Assembly (NCBI GenBank): GCA_000761475.1
Contig: JQNW01000004.1
Location: forward strand, 248,001 to 312,000
Source of the DNA: Chromohalobacter israelensis
GTDB lineage: Bacteria > Pseudomonadota > Gammaproteobacteria > Pseudomonadales > Halomonadaceae
Reading direction: 5' to 3'
DNA: 64,000 bases
The notes beneath the pieces are model-generated. The model searched no databases, was not told where the DNA came from, and saw only the letters and a list, made by a program, of their open reading frames with translations. This document shows, piece by piece, positions 35,023 through 44,364 of the stretch; position 1 is the first letter of the stretch; each line of letters starts with the position of its first letter. Both the position numbers and the translations under genes were made by a program.

Positions 35023-36003
35023 CTACGGCGGCGGGCAGGCACGCACCAGGAGCGCGGCACGTGCACCGACTTCCACCTGCGCATTGGGAAACACCACCGC
35101 GACCGGGGCATCCTCGACGCGGATGTCGCCGACCTCGCCATCGTGCGCCAGTGGCGTACCCACGGCGAACTCGGTGAAGTTGGGCGTCGTCTCGGCAAAG
35201 CGCAACTGGAAGTCGCTCGACTGGCGCATCAGCTCGGTGACGACACCGAAGAAGCGCATGCTGTCGATCTCGCCCTCGGGGGCCGGGCGCCCCTCGAGCA
35301 GGGCGTCGAGCAGGCGGCTCATGCCGGTCAGCGCGGCCAGATCGTTCTCGCCGAAGGGGCGTACCTTGCCGAGCTCCAGGGTGAAGGCCTGCGCGCCGTG
35401 ATAATGCTTCGAATAATGCGAAAAGGTCCAGCTATGGCGGTGTTGATGCAGGATCGCCTGCATGCCGGCGGCGGCCAGCCAGCGCCATTGTTCGTGCGTC
35501 GTGCGCGTCTCGGCGTGGGGGTCGACGGCGAAACACGGATAGCGACTCTCGCGAATCGCGGTGTGCATGTCGTAGTGCAGGCGCGGCAAGCGATGGCGGG
35601 CAAAGAAGGCGTCCACCGCGCTCATCAACTCGCGGGCGCGGTCGGGCTCGGGGCCCGAGAGGTCAAGGTCACGCCGAAACAGGCGGTTGAGATTCGTGGT
35701 GCAGAAGCGCTCCCCGCGGCGAATCGCTTCCAGGTTGCCGAGTATCACCAGCACCGGCGCGCCCAGCGTCGAGCGGCCGGCTTCCAGGCGTGCCAGCCAT
35801 TCGCCGACGAGCTCGATGGGCGCGGTCTCGTTGCCATGAATGCCCGCCGAGATGACGCAGGCGTGGGCATGGGGGGCGGGGGCGTCGGGAATCAGCTCCA
35901 GCAGCCCCGGCGCCAGCAGACGGTAGCGGCCGCCCGGCACCGTGCCCCGATCGACGGCCGGCGGCGTACCGTCGAGGCTGAAGGCGAGCCAGTCGTCGAG
36001 CAT
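35023..36003 (-). CDS. astE: succinylglutamate desuccinylase
   Basis: 326-residue zinc hydrolase that releases glutamate and succinate in the last step of the arginine succinyltransferase pathway. Zinc ligands in SAGIHGNETAPIELV (HxxE) and HYDMHTAIRES (H); catalytic glutamate region FTLELGKVRPFG; asparagine-arginine pair NLNRLFRR. GAGGAG precedes the ATG at 36003. It lies 285 bp upstream of aotP on the same strand and 21 kb from astCAADB. Confidence 0.93.
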   Translation of the reverse strand: MLDDWLAFSLDGTPPAVDRGTVPGGRYRLLAPGLLELIPDAPAPHAHACVISAGIHGNETAPIELVGEWLARLEAGRSTLGAPVLVILGNLEAIRRGERFCTTNLNRLFRRDLDLSGPEPDRARELMSAVDAFFARHRLPRLHYDMHTAIRESRYPCFAVDPHAETRTTHEQWRWLAAAGMQAILHQHRHSWTFSHYSKHYHGAQAFTLELGKVRPFGENDLAALTGMSRLLDALLEGRPAPEGEIDSMRFFGVVTELMRQSSDFQLRFAETTPNFTEFAVGTPLAHDGEVGDIRVEDAPVAVVFPNAQVEVGARAALLVRACPPP

Positions 36004-36299
36004 GCTCAACGCTCCTCGCGGTGCGCACCGCACCCCTTGGTGAAGACATCGGGTGCATGCATGCCGATGGTGGAGGAATCCTGCTCAAGAGCCCCGTCGT
36101 GACTCGATGACGGCGTGAGGAACGCTTGGTCGATCATGTCGTGCGCCTGTTGTGTTATGGCGACGTCCGCGTATCGCGATATCCGCGAGCGGGCGCGCTG
36201 TTGGCTGCAAGCTGCGCTAATGCGGGATTAGCGCGGTCGATATCCCTACATTACGAGCCGGGCGCACGACCACAAGAGGGGAGGTCGGAGTAATGAAAA
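36004..36299. promoter_or_regulatory. upstream region of astE with a perfect palindrome
   Basis: No gene. At 36214-36234 stands GCGCTAAT-GCGGG-ATTAGCGC, an 8-bp perfect inverted repeat with a 5-base spacer, about 210 bp before the astE start. It could be a protein-binding operator; no known consensus is matched. Confidence 0.4.
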
Positions 36300-36327
36300 T
36301 GCCCGGCTCCACGATGAAAACCGGGCA
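36300..36327 (-). terminator. terminator of the SMP-30 gene
   Basis: TGCCCGG (36300-36306) pairs with CCGGGCA (36321-36327) across a 14-base loop; on the minus strand it is followed by TTTTCATT. Confidence 0.55.
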
Positions 36328-36354
36328 ACGGTCGATAACGGTCAACGCTTGGCG

Positions 36355-37386
36355 TCAGACACCTCGGGCGCCGGTGTAGAGGGTGTAGATCGACTGGCTG
36401 GCCGTCATCAGCAGCCGGTTGCGATCCTCCCCCACGAAGCACACGTTGGCGCACACTTCCGGCAGCAGGATGCGGGCCAGGCGCTCGCCGCCGGGGGTGA
36501 AGACGGACACGCCGTCCTTGCCTTCCCCGCCCGAGACGCTGCTCCAGATGTTGCCGTCCTGGTCCAGGGTGATGCCGTCGTAGCCCTCGTCCTGGCTCGA
36601 GATCACGATCTCGCGGTCGCCCTGAGCGGTGCCATCCGCCGCCAGACGCCAGCGCGAGATGGTGGCCGGCTGATCGGGATAGTGCGAAGGCGCGGTATCG
36701 CTGGCGTAGAGGGTACGCTTGTCGGCGGAGAGCGCGATGCCGTTGGGCTTGTAGAGGGCATCGGAAAACAGTCTCGGCTCGTCGAGGTCGTCATCGATGT
36801 AATAGATCGCCGGGTCGAGCTCGAGTTCGCGCTTGTGGCCTTCGTAGTCCACGTGGGCGCCGTAGCCCGGGTCGGTGAACAGGATGCCGCCGTTGTCGAG
36901 GGCGACCAGGTCATTGGGGGCGTTGAGGCGCTTGCCCTGATAATGCGTGGCCAGCACCGTCAGGCTGCCGTCCCATTCGTAGCGCACCACGCGGGCGGGT
37001 GAGTGCTCACATGCCACCAGACGTCCCCAGCGGTCGAAGGTATTGCCGTTGGAATGGCCGACGCCTTCGCGCAGGACGCTGACCGTGCCGCTGGCCTCGT
37101 CCCAGCGCATTTGCCGGGCACGGGGGATGTCGCTGAATACGGCGTAGCGGCCCACGGCGTTCCAGGCGGGGCCTTCGAGCCACAAGCCGCCGCTCCATTG
37201 GCGCTCCAGCGGCGTGTTGAAGACGTAATAAGGCTTGAACCGATCGTCGAGTACCTGCCAGGCATCGTCGGGATAACGCTGCGGCGTACCGGTGCCGTTC
37301 GTCTGCGCCAATAGCGTCGGCGCGAAGGTCGCCGTGGCGGCGAAGGCGGTCGAGGTAGCCAGAAACTGGCGGCGTCCCATGGTCAT
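36355..37386 (-). CDS. SMP-30/gluconolactonase-like protein with Tat signal
   Basis: 343 residues. The N-terminus MTMGRRQFLATSTAFAATATFAPTLLAQ is a twin-arginine-type signal (RRQFL), so the product is exported folded. The rest is a six-bladed SMP-30 propeller: GLWLEGPAWNAVGRYAVFSDIPRARQMRWD with the metal glutamate, NGNTFDRWGRLVACEHS, NAPNDLVALDNGGILFTDPGYG with asparagine-aspartate ligands, and LYKPNGIALSADKRTLYASDT. Family members are calcium-dependent lactonases; the substrate is likely a sugar lactone but not known. Confidence 0.9.
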   Translation of the reverse strand: MTMGRRQFLATSTAFAATATFAPTLLAQTNGTGTPQRYPDDAWQVLDDRFKPYYVFNTPLERQWSGGLWLEGPAWNAVGRYAVFSDIPRARQMRWDEASGTVSVLREGVGHSNGNTFDRWGRLVACEHSPARVVRYEWDGSLTVLATHYQGKRLNAPNDLVALDNGGILFTDPGYGAHVDYEGHKRELELDPAIYYIDDDLDEPRLFSDALYKPNGIALSADKRTLYASDTAPSHYPDQPATISRWRLAADGTAQGDREIVISSQDEGYDGITLDQDGNIWSSVSGGEGKDGVSVFTPGGERLARILLPEVCANVCFVGEDRNRLLMTASQSIYTLYTGARGV

Positions 37387-37634
37387 GGCGTGGGGTCCTT
37401 GTCGTTGAAAGTGAGGGTGTGTGACGAGGTTCCTGTCTTTTGAATGTAGAACTCTCTGAACCGTATGTTGAACCTATTCGACCAATAGGGGAGAGGCAGC
37501 GGTGCTTGCGCTGCGAGCGTGCTGGTCGAAGTGGGCACTCACATTGCGGCAGTACCCTAAAGAACAGGCCACGATGGTCGATAATACCCTTGCATCAATC
37601 ATGATGAATGTACGCAAAGGGCAAGGGGGGGTTA

Positions 37635-39269
37635 ATGACTGATTCGAGCGTAGTCGCTCACTCGGGCGAGACAACGGCGCCCGTGGCCGCAGACGATGCC
37701 GGCGTTGCGCCGACGCCGACGCGGTGGACACTCAAGCGCAAGCTATGGTTGACGCTGGGTCTGATGTGGCTGGTGATGATCGCCATCGTGGTCAGCCTGG
37801 CGTGGCAGAGTCGCAACGTGATGTTCGAAGAGCGCAAGCAGGCGCTTTCCAACACCATCGGCATGGTGCACACCCTGTTGAACGGCTATGCCGAGCAGGT
37901 CGAGGCGGGCGAGCTGAGCGAAGCCGAAGCCAAGGCTCGCGCGACGAAAGATCTCGATGCGATCCGCTTCGGCAGCGACCGCGACAACTATGTCTTCGTC
38001 TTCAACGCCGACGCCGAGCTCGTCTACCATCCGCGTCGTGACGCCGGTACGGACATGTCGGATTACGAAGATCCCAACGGCGTGGCCGTTTATCGTGATC
38101 TGGCGGCGCTCGCGGAGGCAGGTAGCGGTTACTTGCCGTATGCCTCGCGCGATGCGAGCAGTGACGCGCTCTTTCCCAAGCTGAGCTACGTCGAGCGTTT
38201 CCAGCCCTGGGGCTGGAACATGGCGGCCGGCGTCTATACCAACGATATCCAGGCCGCCTTCATCGACAAGCTCTGGACATACGCACTGGTGCTGCTCGTC
38301 GCGGGCGGTTTCTTGACGGCGGCCTTCCTGGTGGTGATCCGCAGCGTCTATCGCAGTCTCGGGGGCGAGCCCGACGAGGCGGCGCGCGTGGTGGGGCGCA
38401 TCGCCGAAGGCGATCTGACCACGCCCACCGCATTGCGCGACGGCGATACGCAAAGCCTGATGTACGCCATCGAGCGCATGCGACTCGAACTGAGCCGTAC
38501 GATCGCCCGTATCCGTCAGTCCAGCGAGGCCATCGACCAGGGCTCGCGGGAAATCGCCTCGGGCAACAACGACCTGTCCTCGCGTACCGAAGAACAGGCG
38601 GCGTCGCTGGCGGAGACCGCATCGAGCATGGAAGAGTTGACCGCGACGGTGCGCCAGAATGCGGAAAACGCCAATCAGGCCAACAAGCTTTCGGATGCCA
38701 CCACGGCGTCGGTGGCACATGGCCAGGAAGTGATTTCCCAGGTCGTGAGCACCATGGGCGAGATTCGTTCCAGTTCCAGCAAGGTGGCCGATATCATCTC
38801 GATGATCGATGACATCGCCTTCCAGACCAATCTGCTGGCGCTCAATGCGTCCGTGGAAGCGGCGCGTGCCGGGGAGCAAGGCCGTGGTTTCGCGGTGGTC
38901 GCCAGCGAGGTGCGCAATCTGGCCAGTCGCAGTGCAGACGCGGCACGCGATATCAAGACGTTGATCGAGGGCTCGGTGAGCCACGTCAATGCCGGGGCCG
39001 AACTCGTCGACCAGGCCGATAGCGCGATGGGCGAGATTCGCGATGGTGCCCAGCGTGTCAGCGACTTGATGGCCGAGATCTCGGCTGCTTCGCAGGAGCA
39101 GTCCTCGGGCATCGAGCAGGTCAACCAGGCCGTCACCCAGATGGACCAGGTCACCCAGCAAAACGCGGCGCTGGTGCAGCAGGCAGCGGGCGCCGCCGGG
39201 TCGCTCGAGACGCAGGCCGCCGATCTCTACCAGGCGGTGGTACGCTTCCGCGTGGCCTCGGATCGCTAG
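37635..39269 (+). CDS. methyl-accepting chemotaxis protein with single Cache sensor
   Basis: 544 residues. Helix 1 at about 35-55, periplasmic sCache_2-type domain about 60-215 ([60 protein letters not shown]), helix 2 about 220-240, HAMP about 240-295, then the MCP signalling hairpin with the tip [17 protein letters not shown] and [33 protein letters not shown]. The ligand is unknown; sCache_2 receptors often bind small organic acids. AGGGGG precedes the ATG at 37635. No pentapeptide tether at the C-terminus. Confidence 0.95.
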   Translation: MTDSSVVAHSGETTAPVAADDAGVAPTPTRWTLKRKLWLTLGLMWLVMIAIVVSLAWQSRNVMFEERKQALSNTIGMVHTLLNGYAEQVEAGELSEAEAKARATKDLDAIRFGSDRDNYVFVFNADAELVYHPRRDAGTDMSDYEDPNGVAVYRDLAALAEAGSGYLPYASRDASSDALFPKLSYVERFQPWGWNMAAGVYTNDIQAAFIDKLWTYALVLLVAGGFLTAAFLVVIRSVYRSLGGEPDEAARVVGRIAEGDLTTPTALRDGDTQSLMYAIERMRLELSRTIARIRQSSEAIDQGSREIASGNNDLSSRTEEQAASLAETASSMEELTATVRQNAENANQANKLSDATTASVAHGQEVISQVVSTMGEIRSSSSKVADIISMIDDIAFQTNLLALNASVEAARAGEQGRGFAVVASEVRNLASRSADAARDIKTLIEGSVSHVNAGAELVDQADSAMGEIRDGAQRVSDLMAEISAASQEQSSGIEQVNQAVTQMDQVTQQNAALVQQAAGAAGSLETQAADLYQAVVRFRVASDR

Positions 39270-39313
39270 CCTCGACACGGCGTGCGCATCGTTCGTGCAC
39301 GCCAACGAAACGT

Positions 39314-39344
39314 AAACGCCCCGGCGGTGACCGCCGGGGCGTTT
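39314..39344. terminator. strong bidirectional terminator
   Basis: Perfect 14-bp stem (39314-39327 with 39331-39344) with loop TGA, A-rich before and T-rich after, between the convergent chemoreceptor and hemerythrin genes. Confidence 0.9.
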
Positions 39345-39352
39345 GCATGAGC

Positions 39353-39382
39353 GGAGCTGGTATCACGGGAGCTGGTATCACG
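39353..39382. repeat. 15-bp tandem duplication at the hemerythrin gene end
   Basis: GGAGCTGGTATCACG occurs twice head to tail (39353-39367, 39368-39382); the second copy contains the stop codon of the hemerythrin gene. Confidence 0.9.
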
Positions 39383-39815
39383 ATGCCAGGCGACGCATTT
39401 CCTCCTGGTACGTCTCGGCCAGCGACTGCTTGGTGGCATCGTCGAAGACACGCCCGGCCAGCTGGAAGACTTCCTGTTCTTCTTCGTCGAGATGGTGGGT
39501 GACGAGCTCCTGCAACTGGCGTGCGGCCGCGACCCAACCCGGCGAGCTATAGTCGGTTTCCTCCAGCGTCTCGATCAACTCATCGATCTCATGATGTTCG
39601 GCCACGCTATGCCGCGCTTTTTCCTGGGTCATGTCGTGCTCCATCATCGGCACGTAGAGCGCCCGCTCCTCGGCGCCGGCGTGATGTTCCAGCTCGGCGC
39701 GCACGCGCTTGAACAGCTCATCGCGGCCGTCGCTGTCGCCTTGGGTCTTGACCAGCAGGTCGAGCAGGGTGCGCTGTTTGTCGTGACTTTCGCGAAGTGC
39801 TTCGAATAACGTCAT
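39378..39815 (-). CDS. hemerythrin domain-containing protein
   Basis: 145 residues, four-helix bundle with the di-iron ligand pattern: H11, H45 with E49, H74/H75 with E78, and H107/H108 with the following acidic cluster. Cytoplasmic; family members bind oxygen or NO or handle iron and redox stress. No partner gene nearby. The gene is monocistronic with a strong terminator after it. Confidence 0.9.
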   Translation of the reverse strand: MTLFEALRESHDKQRTLLDLLVKTQGDSDGRDELFKRVRAELEHHAGAEERALYVPMMEHDMTQEKARHSVAEHHEIDELIETLEETDYSSPGWVAAARQLQELVTHHLDEEEQEVFQLAGRVFDDATKQSLAETYQEEMRRLAS

Positions 39816-39930
39816 GATCCTCTCCCTAGATCGTTCACGGTCAGGGCTCGTGGTGTACGTGCCACCCCGAGCCCTTTTCCTACCTTAAGCGATGCGCGTC
39901 GTCGGCGCGAGTCGTGCTCGGGTGCGGCAT

Positions 39931-41022
39931 CTAGATCGCCTCGATGATGGCCTGCGCCAGGTCGCGCGTCGTGCCTTGGCCCTTGAGATCGGGCGTCAGC
40001 ACGCCGGGGTCGGCCTTGGCGAGAACCGACTCGATGGCGTCGAGCATGGCCTTGCCGGCGTCCTCGTGACCCAGATGATCGAGCATCATCGCGCCGCACC
40101 AGATCTGGCCGATGGGGTTGGCGACGCCCTGACCGGCGATGTCCGGGGCACTGCCGTGGACCGGTTCGAAGAGGCTGGGGAAGTCGCCTTCGGGGTTGAT
40201 GTTGGCCGAGGGGGCAACGCCGATGGTACCGGTACAGGCGGGCCCCAGGTCGGAGAGGATGTCGCCGAACAGATTGCTGGCGACGACCACGTCGAACCAG
40301 TCGGGATGGAGCACGAAGTTGGCGGCGAGAATGTCGATGTGGAATTGGTCCACCGCGACCTCGGGGTACGCGCCGTGCATGGCTTTCACGCGCTCGTCCC
40401 AATACGGCATGGTGATCGAGATGCCGTTGGACTTGGTGGCCGAGGTGAGCTTGCGGCGCGGACGCTTCCGAGCGAGCTCGAAAGCGTACTTGAGAACGCG
40501 GTCGACCCCGGTGCGCGTCATCACGGTTTCCTGCATCACCGTCTCGCGGGGCGTGCCCTCGAAGATCTTGCCGCCGATGCTCGAATACTCGCCCTCGGTA
40601 TTCTCGCGTACCACGTAGAAGTCGATCTCGCCGGGCTGGCGGTCGGCCAGCGGGCTCTTGATGCCGGGCATCAGCTTGCAGGGGCGCAGATTGATGTACT
40701 GGTCGAACTCGCGCCGGAACTGCAGCAACGAGCCCCACAGCGACACGTGATCGGGAACCTTCTCGGGCATGCCGACGGCGCCGAAGAAGATGGCATCGAA
40801 CCGGGAGAGCGTGGCCTTCCAGTCATCCGGCAGCATCTGGCCGTGCTCGAGATAGTAGTCGCAGCTGGCGAAGTCGAAGTCTTCGAAGGTGAGATCGATG
40901 TTGAAGCGTTCGGCCGCGGCCTTCAGGGCGCGAACGCCTTCCGGCGTGACTTCGGTGCCGATGCCGTCACCGGGAATGACGGCGATGCTGTGAGCCTTGC
41001 GGGGTGCCTGGTCGTTGGCCAT
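39931..41022 (-). CDS. tartrate dehydrogenase / D-malate dehydrogenase-type enzyme
   Basis: 363-residue beta-decarboxylating dehydrogenase of the isocitrate/isopropylmalate family. It starts SIAVIPGDGIGTEV, has the substrate arginines in FDQYINLRPCKLMPG and VVRENTEGEYSSIGG, the lysine-tyrosine region ATKSNGISITMPYWDE, the metal aspartates VDQFHIDILAANFV...NLFGDILSDLGP and the NAD loop EPVHGSAPDIAGQGVANPIG. The segment AVGMPEKVPDHVSLWGSLLQFRREF separates TtuC/DmlA from LeuB. Substrate D-malate or tartrate cannot be chosen from sequence. It follows the hydrolase gene by 7 bp, so the two are an operon. Confidence 0.9.
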   Translation of the reverse strand: MANDQAPRKAHSIAVIPGDGIGTEVTPEGVRALKAAAERFNIDLTFEDFDFASCDYYLEHGQMLPDDWKATLSRFDAIFFGAVGMPEKVPDHVSLWGSLLQFRREFDQYINLRPCKLMPGIKSPLADRQPGEIDFYVVRENTEGEYSSIGGKIFEGTPRETVMQETVMTRTGVDRVLKYAFELARKRPRRKLTSATKSNGISITMPYWDERVKAMHGAYPEVAVDQFHIDILAANFVLHPDWFDVVVASNLFGDILSDLGPACTGTIGVAPSANINPEGDFPSLFEPVHGSAPDIAGQGVANPIGQIWCGAMMLDHLGHEDAGKAMLDAIESVLAKADPGVLTPDLKGQGTTRDLAQAIIEAI

Positions 41023-41029
41023 GGTTGGC

Positions 41030-41911
41030 TTACCTCATGAAGTCGATGAGTTGATGAAGGATTGCATCCGGTGCTTCTTCGGGGAGGTAATGTCCGCAGG
41101 GCAGCGTGCCGCCCTCGACGCCAGCGCCGGAAACGGCACGCCACTCGGCGAGTGCATCGAAGCAACGTTCGATGGTGCCGAATTCCCCCCAGAGTACTTT
41201 CAGTGGAACGGATAGATGTCGGCCGGCCTCCCGGTCCGAGCGGTCGTGTTCCAGGTCGATGGTGCGAGAGGCACGATAGTCTTCACACAGCCCGTGAGCC
41301 GCGCCCGGAAGCGCCAGGCAGCGTTGATACTCGGCGATCGCTTGAGGGTCGAACGGGTCCAGCCCGGCATGACGGCTTCCCATGATTCGGGTGACGTAAT
41401 CGGCGGGCGCCGCTTCGATCCAGGATTCGGGTAGCGGTCTGGGCTGGATCAGAAAGAACCAGTGCCAGTAGGCGGTCGCGAATGCGAGGTCGGTGGCCTC
41501 GTACATCGCCAGCGTCGGTGCAATGTCCAGTACCATCAGCCTTTCGACTCGCTCGGCATGATCCAGTGCCAGCCGGTGTGCGACCCGTCCGCCACGATCA
41601 TGCCCGCAGAGAAAGAAACGCTCGTACCCCAATGCCTGCATGACGGCGACCTGATCCAATGCCATGCGCTGCTTGCTGTAGTTGAGGTGTCGGCGGCCCC
41701 CCTCAGGCTTGCCGGAGTCGCCGTAGCCGCGCAAGTCGGTGGCGATCACGGTGTAACGTTCGGCCAGACGAGGGGCGAGTCGATGCCAGATGACGTGGGT
41801 CTGAGGGTGGCCGTGGAGCAGCAACAATGGCGGGCCTTCACCGCCGATCACGCCATGAATGACGAGTCCGTTTTCCACCTCGATATCGAATTCGCGAAAT
41901 CCATCGAACAT
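41030..41911 (-). CDS. haloacetate (fluoroacetate) dehalogenase-like alpha/beta hydrolase
   Basis: 293 residues with the haloalkane-type alpha/beta hydrolase fold. Compared with fluoroacetate dehalogenase RPA1163 as I recall its numbering, all key residues are present: nucleophile D105 with carboxylate-binding R106 and R109 (CGHDRGGRV), D129, halide pocket H150-W151 (YWHWFFLIQP) and Y212, and base H274 (CGHYLPEE). Oxyanion region HGHPQTH fits too. So hydrolytic dehalogenation of a 2-haloacid, or a related 2-substituted acid, is likely. In operon with the tartrate dehydrogenase-type gene; a LysR gene is divergent, 114 bp away. Confidence 0.85.
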   Translation of the reverse strand: MFDGFREFDIEVENGLVIHGVIGGEGPPLLLLHGHPQTHVIWHRLAPRLAERYTVIATDLRGYGDSGKPEGGRRHLNYSKQRMALDQVAVMQALGYERFFLCGHDRGGRVAHRLALDHAERVERLMVLDIAPTLAMYEATDLAFATAYWHWFFLIQPRPLPESWIEAAPADYVTRIMGSRHAGLDPFDPQAIAEYQRCLALPGAAHGLCEDYRASRTIDLEHDRSDREAGRHLSVPLKVLWGEFGTIERCFDALAEWRAVSGAGVEGGTLPCGHYLPEEAPDAILHQLIDFMR

Positions 41912-42025
41912 TGGTTTGGCCTCGTCATTGGCTTGTCCAGCAGCTTATCCCTAGTGTAGAGGCTGAAGTTTTCGGGACAATCCGGGTATTATTGGATTTA
42001 ATATTGCGTTGAAGTGGAGAATCCG

Positions 42026-42952
42026 ATGTCGGCGGTCGACGATCTGGCCTTCTTCCAGCGGGTGGCTCAGGCCGGCAGCCTGACCGGCGCGGCGCGAGAG
42101 CTCGGGCTGTCGCTGTCGGCGGTGAGCAAGCGGTTGCAGCAGTTGGAGGCGCGTCTGGGGGTGTCGCTGGTGGCAAGGACGACACGGCGGCTGGCGCTGA
42201 CGGCGGAAGGGGAGCGCTATCTGACGCGTGGCGCGATGATCCTCGGCGACCTGAGCGATCTCGAATCCTCACTGCGTGATCAGGACGCCTTGCTGTCGGG
42301 ACGGCTGCGCATAAACGCCACATTCGGCTTCGGGCGTCGCCATGTGGCGCCGCTGATCTCGCGCTTTGCCGCGCTGCATCCACAACTGGAACTGCTGCTT
42401 GAACTGACCAGCTTCCCGCTGGGGCTCGACGAGCAGGGATTCGATATCAACATTCGCGTCGGCGAGCCGCCGGATTCGCGCTGGATTGCCAGGCGGCTGC
42501 TTTCCAATCGCCGGATACTCTGTGCGGCGCCGGCGTATCTGGCCAATGCCCCGAAGCTCGAAACGCTGGAGGATCTGGCCCACCATCGGTGCCTGATCGT
42601 ACGCGAGAACGACACCGACTATTCCTTGTGGCGGTTCGAGGCGACTGACGGGACGCGTAGCCAACGTGCCATACGCGTCAATGGTCGACTGGCCAGCAAC
42701 GATGCCGAGGCCATGACGCGGATGGCGCTCGATGGCCACGGCATATTGCTGCGCTCCTGGTGGGATGTGCATGAATACCTGGCGAGCGGCGATCTGGTGC
42801 CCCTGCTGCCGCAGTGGCAGGGGGTGCGCGCGGATTTTTACCTGCTCTACAGCGAGCGGATGCGGGAAAACGCGCGGGTACGCAAGTTCGTCGATTTCAT
42901 GATCACGGAGATGACCGGCCGTGTGCCGGCGTTGCCCGATACGCCGCCTTGA
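42026..42952 (+). CDS. LysR family transcriptional regulator
   Basis: 308 residues: DNA-binding head DDLAFFQRVAQAGSLTGAARELGLSLSAVSKRLQQLEARLG, then the effector domain with RLRINATFGFGRRHVAPLISRF. Resembles the subgroup (DmlR-like) that controls malate/tartrate genes. GGAGA precedes the ATG at 42026. Divergent from the dehalogenase-like/tartrate dehydrogenase operon and the obvious candidate to control it; DmlR controls dmlA in E. coli in the same divergent layout. Confidence 0.92.
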   Translation: MSAVDDLAFFQRVAQAGSLTGAARELGLSLSAVSKRLQQLEARLGVSLVARTTRRLALTAEGERYLTRGAMILGDLSDLESSLRDQDALLSGRLRINATFGFGRRHVAPLISRFAALHPQLELLLELTSFPLGLDEQGFDINIRVGEPPDSRWIARRLLSNRRILCAAPAYLANAPKLETLEDLAHHRCLIVRENDTDYSLWRFEATDGTRSQRAIRVNGRLASNDAEAMTRMALDGHGILLRSWWDVHEYLASGDLVPLLPQWQGVRADFYLLYSERMRENARVRKFVDFMITEMTGRVPALPDTPP

Positions 42953-43056
42953 TATCCTGAGGTGTCCGACAAGGCTATGCTATCTGCTATGATGTGCCGC
43001 CTCGCGGAGAGGGTCTGCCCCACGCCGCGTTTCCGAGGTCACAGGGAGTCGAGGGA

Positions 43057-44361
43057 TTGAATATCCTGATGTTCACCAACACCTACTGCCCGATCGTCGG
43101 TGGGGTGAGTGAATCCGTGCAGCGTCTCAAACGCTGCTTGCAGCGCCAGGGACATAGCGTGCTGATCGTGGCGCCGAAACTGGACGGACAGCCGCGTTTC
43201 GAGCGCGATGTCGTGCGCGTGGTGGCCATGCAGCGGTTCAACGGCAGCGATTTTTCCCTCCCCGTGCCGGTTCCCGGCCAATTGTACGAAGCGATCGAGG
43301 CGTTCCAGCCCGATCTGGTGCATGCGCATCACCCCTTCCTGCTGGGAGATACGGCGGCGCGCGTGGCGCAGACCTACGGCCTGCCACTGATTTTCACCCA
43401 CCACACCCTCTACGAGCATTACACGCATTACGTTCCCGGCGATTCGCCGCGCATGCAGCGTTTCGCCATTGCCCTGGCCAGTGAATACACGCGGTTGTGC
43501 GATGCGGTGATCGCGCCCAGCGAGAGCATCGCTGAGCTGCTGGCCCAGCGCGGCGTGCGTGCCGAGAAGGTGCGCGTGATTCCCAGTGGCGTGGATACGC
43601 GGACTTTCGCGCAGGGTGACGGCGGGCGCTGGCGTCAGCGCTTCGGCATTCCCGATGACGCCATGGTGGTGGGGCATGTGGGACGCCTGGCGATGGAGAA
43701 AAATCTCGACTTCCTGGCGGCCGCGCTGGCGCGTTTTCTGGCGCGACATCCCAAGGCGCGCGCCCTGATCGTCGGCGAGGGCGAGGCACGCATGGCGATG
43801 CACGAACACGCGGCCCGCGAGGGTGTGGCGGATCGTTTTCACTACACCGGCAAGCTGCATGACCAGGCCTTGATCGATGCCTACCACGCCATGGATGCCT
43901 TTGCCTTCGCCTCGCACAGCGAAACCCAGGGCATGGTGATCGCCGAGGCCATGGCGGCGGGCTTGCCGGTGGTCGCGATCAACGCCAGTGGCGTGCGTGA
44001 AGTCCTGCGCGACGGTGTCAACGGCATCATGCTCCCCCGCGACGATATCGACGCCTTCGCCAATGCGCTGGAGACGCTGCAATCCTCGCCACGACGCGAG
44101 GCCCTGCGTCAGGGAGCGCTGGAGAGCGCGCATGCGTTCGATGAACGTCGCTGTGCCGAGCGCTGCCTGACAGTCTACCGGCAGGTGCTGGAGGCGGAGA
44201 CGAGCGCGGCGGAACGCGACGATGGCGCCTGGGAAAAGGTTCGCGGTCGTCTCGAGGCCGAGTGGCGCCTGCTACGGCATCGCGGTCGCGTGCTGCGTTC
44301 GGTGTTTCAAACCCTGCCGGTCAGCGAGACGCCGCCGGTGGAAGAAGTCCCCAGCAAGTGA
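43057..44361 (+). CDS. glycosyltransferase family 4 protein
   Basis: 434 residues, GT-B fold. Acceptor domain starts NILMFTNTYCPIVGGVSESVQRLKR; donor domain from about 200 with VGHVGRLAMEKNLDFLAAAL, the GEGEARMAM loop and the nucleotide-sugar motif ASHSETQGMVIAEAMAAGLPVVA (E-x7-E). HTHYV and HHPFL segments resemble diacylglycerol or phosphatidylinositol glycosyltransferases. Start is TTG at 43057 with GGGAG at 8 nt; an ATG four codons later is the alternative. The C-terminal 60 residues are basic and amphipathic, fitting peripheral membrane binding. Followed by a convergent TVP38 gene. Confidence 0.88.
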   Translation: MNILMFTNTYCPIVGGVSESVQRLKRCLQRQGHSVLIVAPKLDGQPRFERDVVRVVAMQRFNGSDFSLPVPVPGQLYEAIEAFQPDLVHAHHPFLLGDTAARVAQTYGLPLIFTHHTLYEHYTHYVPGDSPRMQRFAIALASEYTRLCDAVIAPSESIAELLAQRGVRAEKVRVIPSGVDTRTFAQGDGGRWRQRFGIPDDAMVVGHVGRLAMEKNLDFLAAALARFLARHPKARALIVGEGEARMAMHEHAAREGVADRFHYTGKLHDQALIDAYHAMDAFAFASHSETQGMVIAEAMAAGLPVVAINASGVREVLRDGVNGIMLPRDDIDAFANALETLQSSPRREALRQGALESAHAFDERRCAERCLTVYRQVLEAETSAAERDDGAWEKVRGRLEAEWRLLRHRGRVLRSVFQTLPVSETPPVEEVPSK

Positions 44362-44364
44362 ATG

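Noticed and set aside
37743-39305. 520-codon open frame antisense to the chemoreceptor gene
   Set aside because: It mirrors the codon pattern of the clear MCP gene, starts without a ribosome site and has no recognisable domain; high GC makes long antisense frames common.
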